In this document: piece after piece, positions 5,745 through 10,957 of the stretch
Layout: every line of letters starts with the position of its first letter
Position numbering within the stretch: the first letter of the stretch is position 1
Assembly (NCBI GenBank): GCA_002320555.1
Contig: DCJV01000056.1
Span: forward strand, 1-10,957
From: Ruminococcaceae bacterium UBA1691
Lineage (GTDB): Bacteria > Bacillota > Clostridia > Oscillospirales > Acutalibacteraceae
Direction: 5' to 3'
DNA: 10,957 nt
The notes under the pieces: model-generated
What the model was told of the DNA's origin: nothing
Database searches by the model: none
The model's input: the letters and a program-made list of their open reading frames with translations, nothing else
Made by a program: the position numbers and the translations under genes

Positions 5745-6036
5745 TTATATCAGCGGCAGGGAGCTGGAAATGCTCGGCCTGGTCAAGGGCAGCACGATCC
5801 AGACGAGAAATATCGGCCGTGATATCACGCAGAGCTTTAAAACGATCGTGGGCGGAGAGCTGAAGGCATATAACGAGATGATGAGCGAAGCGCGCGCATT
5901 GGCGACCAAGCGCATGGTCGAGGAAGCCGAGGAGCTGGGCGCCGATGCCATTGTCAATATCCGTTATGCGTCTTCTGCGATCATGCAGGGCGCGGCGGAA
6001 GTGATTGCCTATGGCACGGCGGTGCGATTTCGATAA
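5725..6036 (+). CDS. YbjQ/UPF0145 (DUF74) family protein
   Basis: This 103-residue protein matches the YbjQ/UPF0145 family in length and pattern: NTDYISGRELEMLGLVKGST near the start, NIGRDI and the FKTIVGGELKAYNEM block in the middle, and GADAIVNIRYASSAIM...AAEVIAYGTAV at the end. The family folds as small oligomeric units. Its function is unknown, although ties to the envelope or metal stress have been suggested in other bacteria. I chose ATG 5725 because MILVNTDY is the usual opening. Its AGGAG (5709-5713) lies in the end of the upstream gene, giving a 20-nt overlap. Pairing with a tiny membrane protein suggests that it could be recruited to the membrane. That is inference. Confidence 0.88.
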   Translation: MILVNTDYISGRELEMLGLVKGSTIQTRNIGRDITQSFKTIVGGELKAYNEMMSEARALATKRMVEEAEELGADAIVNIRYASSAIMQGAAEVIAYGTAVRFR

Positions 6037-6059
6037 AAATTTATAATTTGCACTTCATC

Positions 6060-6110
6060 AAGGCAGGATGGTCGATCCCGGAGGGGAGGGCTGTCCTGCC
6101 TTTTTGTATT
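6060..6110 (+). terminator. Terminator after the YbjQ gene
   Basis: AAGGCAGGA (6060-6068) pairs exactly with TCCTGCCTT (6094-6102) and TTTTTGTATT follows. The 25-nt loop has an inner TCCC/GGGA pairing. Confidence 0.85.
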
Positions 6111-6131
6111 GTCCCCATCTAAAAGGTAGAG

Positions 6132-6187
6132 AAAAAAACCGGCGCGGGGAATGCGAAGCTGTCTGCTCTGCGCGCCTTTGTATTGTC
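6132..6187 (-). terminator. Terminator of the VanZ-like gene, possibly bidirectional
   Basis: GGCGCG (6141-6146) and CGCGCC (6171-6176) form the stem. Read on the minus strand the stem is followed by GG and seven T's (complement of 6132-6138), which suits the VanZ-like gene ending at 6267. Read on the plus strand, TTTGTATTGTC follows, the same 11 nt that follow the preceding terminator. Confidence 0.6.
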
Positions 6188-6266
6188 TCTGATTGGCGAG
6201 GAAAAACAGATGGATTATGATGCGGTTTTACCGATCGCATGAATGAAACAATAAAAGGGAGAGATT

Positions 6267-6893
6267 TTATTGATTCGTTTTTATCCTGAATTTTTTAGTG
6301 AATCGCGGTACGCACTTCTGAAACAGGAGAAAAACCAGGAAGCCGAATACCGCCCCCAGCGTATTGATCCACAGGTCGTCAATGTCGGTTCCTCTGCCGA
6401 GGGGAAGCTGATTGAGTTCGACAAAAAGAGAGAACAAGAATGCAATTAGGATTGTCTTTGGAAAAGTCATGCGTTCCCATAACAATGGAAGGAAAAAGCC
6501 GAACGACAGAAACCCGACGATATTTCCCAAGATGTTGGTAATGAGATAATCGATCTTTTGATCAATGATGACCTCATGATAAAAATCCTGAAATACGCGG
6601 AAGGGAATCAGGTTGATATTTTCAGGGACAATACCGATATATCCCTGTATAGAAATGAACGGCGGCCCATAGTACAGCATGATATGCGGAAAAAAGGTGA
6701 TGGAGGAAAAGAAAACAATAGACATCAGGAATAACCCGATTCCAACCTCGTGCCATGCGGTTGTTTGAATCGCTCTTTTTCGAAGGGAACGAATGCGCAA
6801 CCAGCGGAAAAGGACAATGATTGGCATGGAAAGCAGGACAAATGGAAGCGCATCCCGAACATATGGAAGGTTGTAAAATAAGTATTTCAGCAA
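6267..6893 (-). CDS. VanZ-like family integral membrane protein
   Basis: This 208-residue protein has about five membrane segments (residues about 15-31, 51-68, 117-138, 147-163 and 173-191). It carries the VanZ-like signature: NLIPF (94-98), N-I-L-G-N-I-V-G-F (120-128), S-L-F-V-E-L-N-Q-L (155-163) and GRGTDIDDLWINTLGA (166-181). VanZ of Tn1546 gives low-level teicoplanin resistance, but most relatives are uncharacterised envelope proteins and no van cluster is present here, so antibiotic resistance should not be inferred. Translation starts at TTG 6893 with AGAAAGGA 8 nt upstream on the minus strand, and no ATG is in frame nearby. It appears monocistronic and converges on the YbjQ operon. 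The gene is more AT-rich than its left neighbours. Confidence 0.88.
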   Translation of the reverse strand: MLKYLFYNLPYVRDALPFVLLSMPIIVLFRWLRIRSLRKRAIQTTAWHEVGIGLFLMSIVFFSSITFFPHIMLYYGPPFISIQGYIGIVPENINLIPFRVFQDFYHEVIIDQKIDYLITNILGNIVGFLSFGFFLPLLWERMTFPKTILIAFLFSLFVELNQLPLGRGTDIDDLWINTLGAVFGFLVFLLFQKCVPRFTKKFRIKTNQ

Positions 6894-7058
6894 TGGAAGG
6901 ATCCTTTCTGTTAATCATGAACATTTTATTACATAAAGATTATAATTATCAATAAATTGATTTATATATGGAAAATAAAAATACCAAAATTATCTATAGA
7001 CATGTTAATATTAATTATATAAAAAGTCAAGGTATATCGCAAATATTATTTTCAATAT
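6894..7058. other. AT-rich intergenic stretch, no gene seen
   Basis: Very AT-rich, with no open frame carrying a ribosome site. On the minus strand TATAAT (complement of 6939-6944) could be the -10 box of the VanZ-like gene, but no convincing -35 is placed. Nothing else is recognised. Confidence 0.4.
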
Positions 7059-7083
7059 AAAAAGCGCCCCATTCCGGGAAGCT
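7059..7083 (-). terminator. Orphan minus-strand terminator next to the ATPase tail fragment
   Basis: On the minus strand AGC-UUCCC, loop GGAAU, GGGGC-GCU forms an imperfect stem followed by TTTTTATATT. It closely resembles the working terminator at 9152-9177 and sits 25 nt after the stop codon of the tail fragment, but there is no intact minus-strand gene upstream. Confidence 0.6.
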
Positions 7084-7107
7084 CCCTATTCATTCTTCTG
7101 CGATCTG

Positions 7108-7137
7108 TCAGCTGCTTTCATACCGTGCCAGAAACGC
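7108..7137 (-). pseudogene. 3' remnant of an amino-acid ABC transporter ATPase gene
   Basis: Read on the minus strand these codons give S-A-F-L-A-R-Y-E-S-S-stop. The intact ATPase in this window ends K-A-F-L-A-R-Y-E-K-N-stop (9196-9225), so AFLARYE is shared and 11 nt (GCCAGAAACGC on the plus strand) are identical. The next upstream codon is a stop and then unrelated AT-rich sequence begins, so all but the last ten codons are gone. The fragment is followed by its own terminator, spaced much as in the intact copy. It looks like a residue left by a deletion or insertion. The match is short, so coincidence is not wholly excluded, but the parallel terminator argues against it. Confidence 0.6.
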
Positions 7138-7235
7138 TGATCATTTTTAAAAAAGTTATTGAAAATCATTTTAATAGCACTTACTATGTAACTGTTGACG
7201 TCGATATCAATTATTTAAAGATTGGGGATAATAAG

Positions 7236-7670
7236 ATGAAAATAGAAGAATTTAAAAATATTACAATAGCTTATATGCGTAATACTGGTGAATATGGTTC
7301 TAAAAACAAAGAGTTGATGGAGAACTTTAAGGATTTTTTAAGAACCAATCATTTATTGAATGAACAAACCACTATTTTAGGAATAGCCTTAGACAATCCA
7401 ACATTTACACCAACGAATGAGTTACGATATGATGTAGGACTTATCATCGACAAAAATGAGGAAATTGCTTTAAAAAAGCGAAAAATTGATGATGGGAAAT
7501 ATGCCATATTTGAAGTTCCTCATACAGAGCAAGGAGTAGTATCTTTTTGGAAAAATATTTCACAATTAACAGCGGACTTATCCATAGATGATAAAAAGCC
7601 TATTATGGAACGCTATGCTATGGATAAAATCACGAATTGTTTGTGCGAGTTTTGTATTCCGTTAAAATAG
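7236..7670 (+). CDS. GyrI-like small-molecule-binding domain protein
   Basis: This 144-residue stand-alone protein resembles the GyrI-like/SbmC effector-binding fold. It has an opening strand with conserved A-Y-M-R-N-T-G-E-Y-G (12-21), an amphipathic helix (LMENFKDFLRTNHL, 27-40), then I-L-G-I-A-L-D-N-P (47-55) and L-R-Y-D-V-G (63-68). E-V-P (93-95) and late segments also suit the fold. Such domains bind hydrophobic or cationic compounds and occur alone or fused to AraC or MerR-type HTH regions. None is fused here. I chose ATG 7236, 8 nt after GGGG (7224-7227). A GTG at 7125 would start inside the ATPase remnant. The gene is clearly AT-rich compared with ddh or guaA, which suggests transfer. 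It converges on nhaC. Confidence 0.78.
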   Translation: MKIEEFKNITIAYMRNTGEYGSKNKELMENFKDFLRTNHLLNEQTTILGIALDNPTFTPTNELRYDVGLIIDKNEEIALKKRKIDDGKYAIFEVPHTEQGVVSFWKNISQLTADLSIDDKKPIMERYAMDKITNCLCEFCIPLK

Positions 7671-7714
7671 CATCGGACCTTTCCTGATTATTAATGCTGC
7701 TAATTTCCAAATTT

Positions 7715-7750
7715 AAAAGGATCCCACCTTCATAGATGAGATCCTGTTTT
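7715..7750. terminator. Bidirectional terminator between the GyrI-like and nhaC genes
   Basis: AGGATC (7718-7723) pairs with GATCCT (7740-7745), flanked by AAAA on the left and GTTTT on the right. It can therefore end transcription of the plus-strand GyrI-like gene and of the minus-strand antiporter gene, whose stop codon is at 7752. Confidence 0.7.
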
Positions 7751-7751
7751 G

Positions 7752-9065
7752 CTATTTTATATTTTTCTGTGGCGCTGCAAAAATAAATATTAGTGAACTG
7801 ATTAACAGCATGCCCGGATAAAACAGTTTTGGAATAATCTCAAAGGCTGACACCTCAAATCCCAACTCACGGGCTGCAGAGATTGCCACCAGCATCTGCG
7901 CACCATAAGGAATGACTCCCTGGAAAATACAGGAGAACGTATCCAGCAGGGACGCCGTCTTCCGAGAAGTAACACCATATTCTTCTGACATCTCTTTTGC
8001 AATCGGATTAGCCATAACGATGGCTACCGTGTTGTTCGCTGTGGCAATATCCATGGCGCCAACCAAAAGCCCCATGCCAAGCTGGCCACCCTTTTTCCCC
8101 TTGAATATCTTACGGATGACAGACAAGAGCGCCTCAAATCCACCGTATTCACGAATCAGAGCACACATAGCGGCCACCAGAATAGCTACCATACAAGTTT
8201 CAAACATTCCGGCAGCACCGGAGCCCATATTGGCAAGCATATCCGTCGGTGCAGTCTGGCCGGTCACAAGCATAATGAATGCTCCAGATGCAATACCTAT
8301 CAGCAGAACCACGAATACATTGATCCCGATCATTCCACCAATCAACACCAAGATATACGGGATAATCTGTATCAAGTTATAATCCTGTGTTACTGCTCCG
8401 CTTAATTCTGTTCGGAAAGAAAGTAGCAGGATCAAAATCAACGTAACAAATGCTGCCGGGAAAGCAATTCCAAAGTTCTCCCTAAACTTGTCCTTCATGG
8501 CGCATCCCTGTCCGTTGCAGGCTGCAATCGTCGTGTCCGAGATAAAGGAAAGGTTATCCCCAAACATGGCACCTCCCATAACCGAACCAATACAAAGCGG
8601 AAGCCCGAATCCAGAAGCCTTTGCCACTGCAACGGCAATTGGCGTAATCAACGTGATCGTTCCTACAGAAGTTCCCATGGCTGTAGATACAAAACAGGCT
8701 ACTACAAACAGCACTGCAACGGCAAACCGTGCCGGAATTATAGAAAGCATGAAGTAAGCAACACTCTCTGCACTGCTTCTTCCCACCACCCCTACAAATG
8801 CACCGGCTACCAGGAAGATTAACAACATCGTAATAATATTCTTATCCCCCACGCCCTGGCCCATAATCTCCAGTTTGTCATCAAACTTTACTTCGCGATT
8901 CTGCAGACATGCTACTAAAATGGCCACAAGGAATGCAATGACAATCGGAATGTTATAGAATCCCATCGGAATCTTCAGCACATACTCAAACAAAATGCCA
9001 AGGCCCAGATACAATACTAAAAATACGCCAATTGGCAATAATGCAATTGGATTACTCTTTTTCAT
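7752..9065 (-). CDS. nhaC: Na+/H+ antiporter, NhaC family
   Basis: This 437-residue polytopic membrane protein has about 11-12 hydrophobic segments. It matches the NhaC family of the ion transporter superfamily: GTSVGT (131-136) and G-S-V-M-G-G-A-M-F-G-D-N-L-S-F-I-S-D-T-T (159-178), where the acidic GDN...SDTT residues are the probable ion-binding core. A second-half motif A-N-N-T-V-A-I-V-M-A-N-P and DTFSCIFQGVIPYGAQ are also typical. The family exchanges Na+ for H+, and some members couple this to organic acids such as malate/lactate, so the true substrate is uncertain. I chose ATG 9065 because GGGGGAA lies 6 nt upstream on the minus strand. An in-frame TTG at 9098 lacks such a site. It appears monocistronic and follows the ATPase gene's terminator. 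Its base composition is intermediate between the AT-rich GyrI-like gene and the GC-rich operon to its right. Confidence 0.9.
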   Translation of the reverse strand: MKKSNPIALLPIGVFLVLYLGLGILFEYVLKIPMGFYNIPIVIAFLVAILVACLQNREVKFDDKLEIMGQGVGDKNIITMLLIFLVAGAFVGVVGRSSAESVAYFMLSIIPARFAVAVLFVVACFVSTAMGTSVGTITLITPIAVAVAKASGFGLPLCIGSVMGGAMFGDNLSFISDTTIAACNGQGCAMKDKFRENFGIAFPAAFVTLILILLLSFRTELSGAVTQDYNLIQIIPYILVLIGGMIGINVFVVLLIGIASGAFIMLVTGQTAPTDMLANMGSGAAGMFETCMVAILVAAMCALIREYGGFEALLSVIRKIFKGKKGGQLGMGLLVGAMDIATANNTVAIVMANPIAKEMSEEYGVTSRKTASLLDTFSCIFQGVIPYGAQMLVAISAARELGFEVSAFEIIPKLFYPGMLLISSLIFIFAAPQKNIK

Positions 9066-9151
9066 AAGAAATTCCCCCAGTTTCTCTATTTTATACAATG
9101 TAGAAAACGCTCTTTCACTTTATCATGTACACCAAAGGCCAGTCAAGGAAT

Positions 9152-9177
9152 AAAAAGTGCCCCGTTGCCGGAGCACT
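9152..9177 (-). terminator. Terminator of the amino-acid ABC transporter operon
   Basis: On the minus strand AGUGCUCCG, loop GCAA, CGGGGCACU forms a complete stem with one U-G pair, followed by TTTT. It lies 18 nt after the ATPase stop codon. Confidence 0.88.
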
Positions 9178-9195
9178 CCGATTTGACAGTATCTG

Positions 9196-9960
9196 TCAAT
9201 TCTTTTCGTACCTCGCCAGAAACGCCTTTGTCCTGTCGTTCTTCGGGTGGTTGATCACCTCGTCCGGCGTGCCCTCCTCTGCGATGATGCCGCCGTCCAT
9301 GAAAACGATATAATCCGCCACATCGCGCGCAAACGCCATCTCATGCGTAACGATCACCATCGTCATATGCTCCGCCGCAAGGGAGCGGATCACCTTGAGA
9401 ATTTCACCCGTCAGCTCCGGGTCGAGGGCACTGGTCGGCTCATCGAAGAAGAGCACCTGTGGGTTAAGCGCCAGGGCTCGTGCGATGGAAACACGCTGCT
9501 GCTGCCCGCCAGAGAGCTGGCAGGGGTAGGCGTTTTCTTTATCTGCAAGGCCCATTTTGGCGAGCAGCGCGCGGGCGGTTTCCTGCGCCTGCTTTTTCTC
9601 CACACCGGCGATGACCTGCGCCTCCGTGATGTTTTTCAGCACGGAGAAATGCGGGAAGAGGTTGAAATTCTGAAAAACGAGGCCGAATTTTGAACGGATT
9701 TTTTTAATCGTCGCCTTATCGGCGTAAACGGCCTTGCTGTGTTCGTCCATATGGACCAGAACGTCACTCCCATAGCGAATTTCGCCCTCGTCGACCGTCT
9801 CCAGCATGGTTGCGCAGCGCAGCAGCGTCGATTTGCCGGAACCGGAGGGCCCAATGATGGCGACGACCTGCCCCTTTTCCACGTGCAGGGAGATGTCTTT
9901 CAGGACCTCCAGGCCGTCGAAGCCTTTGCGCAGATGATTGATCGTGAGCAGCTCTTCCAT
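9196..9960 (-). CDS. Polar amino-acid ABC transporter ATP-binding protein (GlnQ/ArtP type)
   Basis: This cytoplasmic ATPase powers uptake of polar amino acids with the adjacent permease. The 254-residue length is normal. The motifs are complete: Walker A GPSGSGKST (37-45), Q-loop F-Q-N-F-N-L-F-P (96-103), signature LSGGQQQR (149-156), Walker B V-L-F-F-D-E-P (169-175) and switch His in V-T-H-E-M (204-208). FNLFPH and THEM are typical of the PAAT (GlnQ, HisP, ArtP) subfamily. The start ATG 9960 has a near-perfect AAGGAGGG that overlaps the stop codon of the permease gene, so the two are translationally coupled. Substrate cannot be told from sequence: glutamine, cystine, arginine and others are possible. 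It is the last gene of the operon and is followed by a strong terminator. Confidence 0.92.
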   Translation of the reverse strand: MEELLTINHLRKGFDGLEVLKDISLHVEKGQVVAIIGPSGSGKSTLLRCATMLETVDEGEIRYGSDVLVHMDEHSKAVYADKATIKKIRSKFGLVFQNFNLFPHFSVLKNITEAQVIAGVEKKQAQETARALLAKMGLADKENAYPCQLSGGQQQRVSIARALALNPQVLFFDEPTSALDPELTGEILKVIRSLAAEHMTMVIVTHEMAFARDVADYIVFMDGGIIAEEGTPDEVINHPKNDRTKAFLARYEKN

Positions 9961-9972
9961 GGCAATCCCTCC

Positions 9973-10668
9973 TTATTTGTAATAGTTAAGTGCTTTTTCG
10001 ATGCGCTCCATAATAAACGCAACTGCGTAGTTTGCAATGTAATAGAACACGCCGGCGACGAAGAAGGGGACCACAGAGGACTGCGAGGTTGCAAGCATCT
10101 TGGCCGCTGTGAACATCTCCACGACCGAAATGGAGAAGGCGAGGGACGTATCCTTGACAAGTGTAATGATTTCGTTGGTGATAGCGGGGAGTATGTTCTT
10201 GACGACCTGGGGCAGGATGATGCGCAGGAAGGTCTGGCTCTTCGTAAAGCCCAGCACCTGTGCCGCTTCGTACTGGCCGACGGGCATCGCCTCAATGCCG
10301 CCGCGGTAAATCTCTGCGAAATAGGCCGCGTAGTTGAGCACGAAGCCGATGATGGTTGCAATAAAGCGATAATTATCCGGCAGCGTCACGTTCCATTCAA
10401 AGCTGACGATCAGGAAGCCCGGCGCGAAATACACCACCATCAGCTGCAGCATCAGCGGTGTGCCGCGCATGACGCTGATGAAAAACCGGGTCAGCCAGCT
10501 CAATGGCTTGATTTTGGACATGCGGCCAAAGGCGACCAACAGGCCAAGCGGCATGCTCAGCACCAGCGTGAGGATAAAGATTGCCCCTGTCATCAGAAAC
10601 CCCTCGCCAAGCTGGGAGAAAATCGCCTGCATGTTGATAGCAGCCGGTAGCAAAGCCGGGATCGGCAT
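9973..10668 (-). CDS. Polar amino-acid ABC transporter permease (HisM/GlnP family)
   Basis: This 231-residue inner-membrane permease has four to five predicted membrane helices. The N-terminal part includes GFLMTGAIFILTLVLSMPLGLLVAF and the family-typical M-R-G-T-P-L-M-L-Q-L (67-76). The coupling EAA loop is Y-E-A-A-Q-V-L-G (133-140) with I-L-P (151-153), which docks onto the ATPase. HisM/GlnP-type permeases work as homodimers or heterodimers with a dimer of the ATPase. I chose ATG 10668 because AGAAGGA lies 9 nt upstream on the minus strand. A longer frame extending to 10848 crosses the structured leader and has no conserved content. No substrate-binding protein gene is in the operon within this window. 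It may be elsewhere or beyond the right edge. Confidence 0.92.
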   Translation of the reverse strand: MPIPALLPAAINMQAIFSQLGEGFLMTGAIFILTLVLSMPLGLLVAFGRMSKIKPLSWLTRFFISVMRGTPLMLQLMVVYFAPGFLIVSFEWNVTLPDNYRFIATIIGFVLNYAAYFAEIYRGGIEAMPVGQYEAAQVLGFTKSQTFLRIILPQVVKNILPAITNEIITLVKDTSLAFSISVVEMFTAAKMLATSQSSVVPFFVAGVFYYIANYAVAFIMERIEKALNYYK

Positions 10669-10888
10669 AAAAACACATCCTTCTCTATTGGCATCGGTGG
10701 ATTGGAAAATCCGTGATTTTTCCTTGTCCATCGAGGCTAGCGTCGGTAAACAAGGGGGAAACAGCGCCGCCCGGCAGCCGCAAAGCCACGTTTGCCGCGT
10801 TCTCGGCCTCAGCTGGTGGCAGCCGGCCTTCACCCTGTGGCCTTGCAAGCTTGCCCCTGTTCACAGATGCTACATTAGCATGATAATA
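10669..10888 (-). promoter_or_regulatory. Long structured leader of the amino-acid transporter operon
   Basis: About 220 nt separate the predicted transcription start from the permease ATG. On the minus strand there are several pairing stretches: GCAAGCTTGC palindrome, GCAAA-N6-TTTGC, CCTTGT with ACAAGG, and near the permease GGAAAAATC-ACG-GATTTTCC. I looked for the T-box AGGGTGGNACCGCG sequence and the obvious conserved cores of TPP, cobalamin and lysine riboswitches and did not find them. It may be an unassigned regulatory RNA or an inserted repeat. Confidence 0.4.
10867..10881. promoter_or_regulatory. Dyad ATGCTA-CAT-TAGCAT just downstream of the promoter
   Basis: A perfect 6-bp inverted repeat with a 3-nt spacer sits about +7 to +21 relative to the predicted start. 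TAGCAT also recurs at 10899-10904, overlapping the -10 box. The position suits a repressor operator. Confidence 0.4.
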
Positions 10889-10894
10889 CAGTGT

Positions 10895-10924
10895 AGTATA
10901 GCATAAAAAAAGGGCGAAAGGCAA
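10895..10924 (-). promoter_or_regulatory. Promoter of the amino-acid transporter operon
   Basis: On the minus strand TTGCCT (complement of 10919-10924), an 18-nt spacer and TATACT (complement of 10895-10900), with TG one base before the -10 box (extended -10). Confidence 0.65.
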
Positions 10925-10957
10925 CTGTTTGGAGCCCTCCGCCGAAATTTTTGAAAG

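Noticed and set aside
6267..6893. Vancomycin/teicoplanin resistance determinant
   Set aside because: Only a VanZ-like membrane domain is present; there is no vanH, vanA, vanX or regulator nearby, and most VanZ-like proteins are not resistance genes.
7125..7235. Longer N-terminus (GTG 7125) for the GyrI-like protein, possibly an AraC-type HTH
   Set aside because: The first codons overlap the ATPase remnant on the other strand, there is no ribosome site, and no HTH motif is visible; ATG 7236 is better supported.
9739..10650. 303-codon open frame on the plus strand
   Set aside because: Antisense to the ATPase and permease genes, His/Gln/Asp-rich shadow translation, no ribosome site.
10669..10888. 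T-box riboswitch upstream of the permease
   Set aside because: The conserved AGGGTGGNACCGCG antiterminator sequence is not present; only a loosely similar CAGGGTGAAGG occurs.
10685..10924. 79-residue minus-strand frame in the transporter leader
   Set aside because: Starts upstream of the -10 box of the predicted promoter, so it could not be translated from that transcript, and has no recognisable domain.
1..10957. CRISPR array, insertion sequence, integrase or toxin-antitoxin pair
   Set aside because: No spaced repeats of CRISPR type, transposase or recombinase motifs, or a toxin next to the RHH protein were seen.

Overview
The window looks like chromosomal DNA of a Gram-positive gut-type Clostridia, probably Oscillospiraceae/Ruminococcaceae. 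This rests on strong AGGAGG-type ribosome sites, several TTG starts, Clostridia-typical small proteins (a ribbon-helix-helix protein starting MGRPTDNP, a DUF6809-like protein), meso-DAP dehydrogenase, and long GC-rich hairpin terminators. No strain assignment is possible from sequence alone.

Layout. Positions 1-225 hold no convincing gene. At 284-460 is a small ribbon-helix-helix regulator with its own near-consensus promoter and repeated operator-like boxes. A DUF6809-like small protein follows (639-965), preceded by a 13-bp perfect dyad that overlaps its candidate promoter. Then come ddh (1156-2139, diaminopimelate/lysine and cell wall), guaA (2209-3537, GMP synthesis) and a DUF1846/UPF0371 protein (3633-5117), with terminators after guaA and after the DUF1846 gene. 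A palindrome-rich gap (5264-5411) leads to a two-gene operon encoding a small membrane protein and an overlapping YbjQ/UPF0145 protein (5520-6036). Tandem terminators separate it from a convergent VanZ-like membrane protein gene on the minus strand (6267-6893).

The right half contains a more AT-rich stretch with a GyrI-like small-molecule-binding protein (7236-7670, +) and an NhaC-type Na+/H+ antiporter (7752-9065, -). It lies between two related pieces of sequence: the real 3' end plus terminator of an amino-acid ABC ATPase gene (9152-9225), and a stranded copy of only the last few codons plus terminator (7059-7137). The last operon, on the minus strand, reads promoter, about 220-nt leader, polar amino-acid permease (10668-9973), ATPase (9960-9196), terminator. 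No substrate-binding protein gene is present.

The most notable points are: (1) GuaA whose glutamine amidotransferase domain has lost about 70 residues, including the region that should carry the catalytic His and Glu, while the ATP pyrophosphatase and dimerisation domains are intact, which suggests ammonia-dependent GMP synthesis; (2) the stranded ATPase tail that marks an insertion or rearrangement boundary; (3) several structured, unassigned leaders and operators. I did not find a clearly new multi-gene defence or mobile system.
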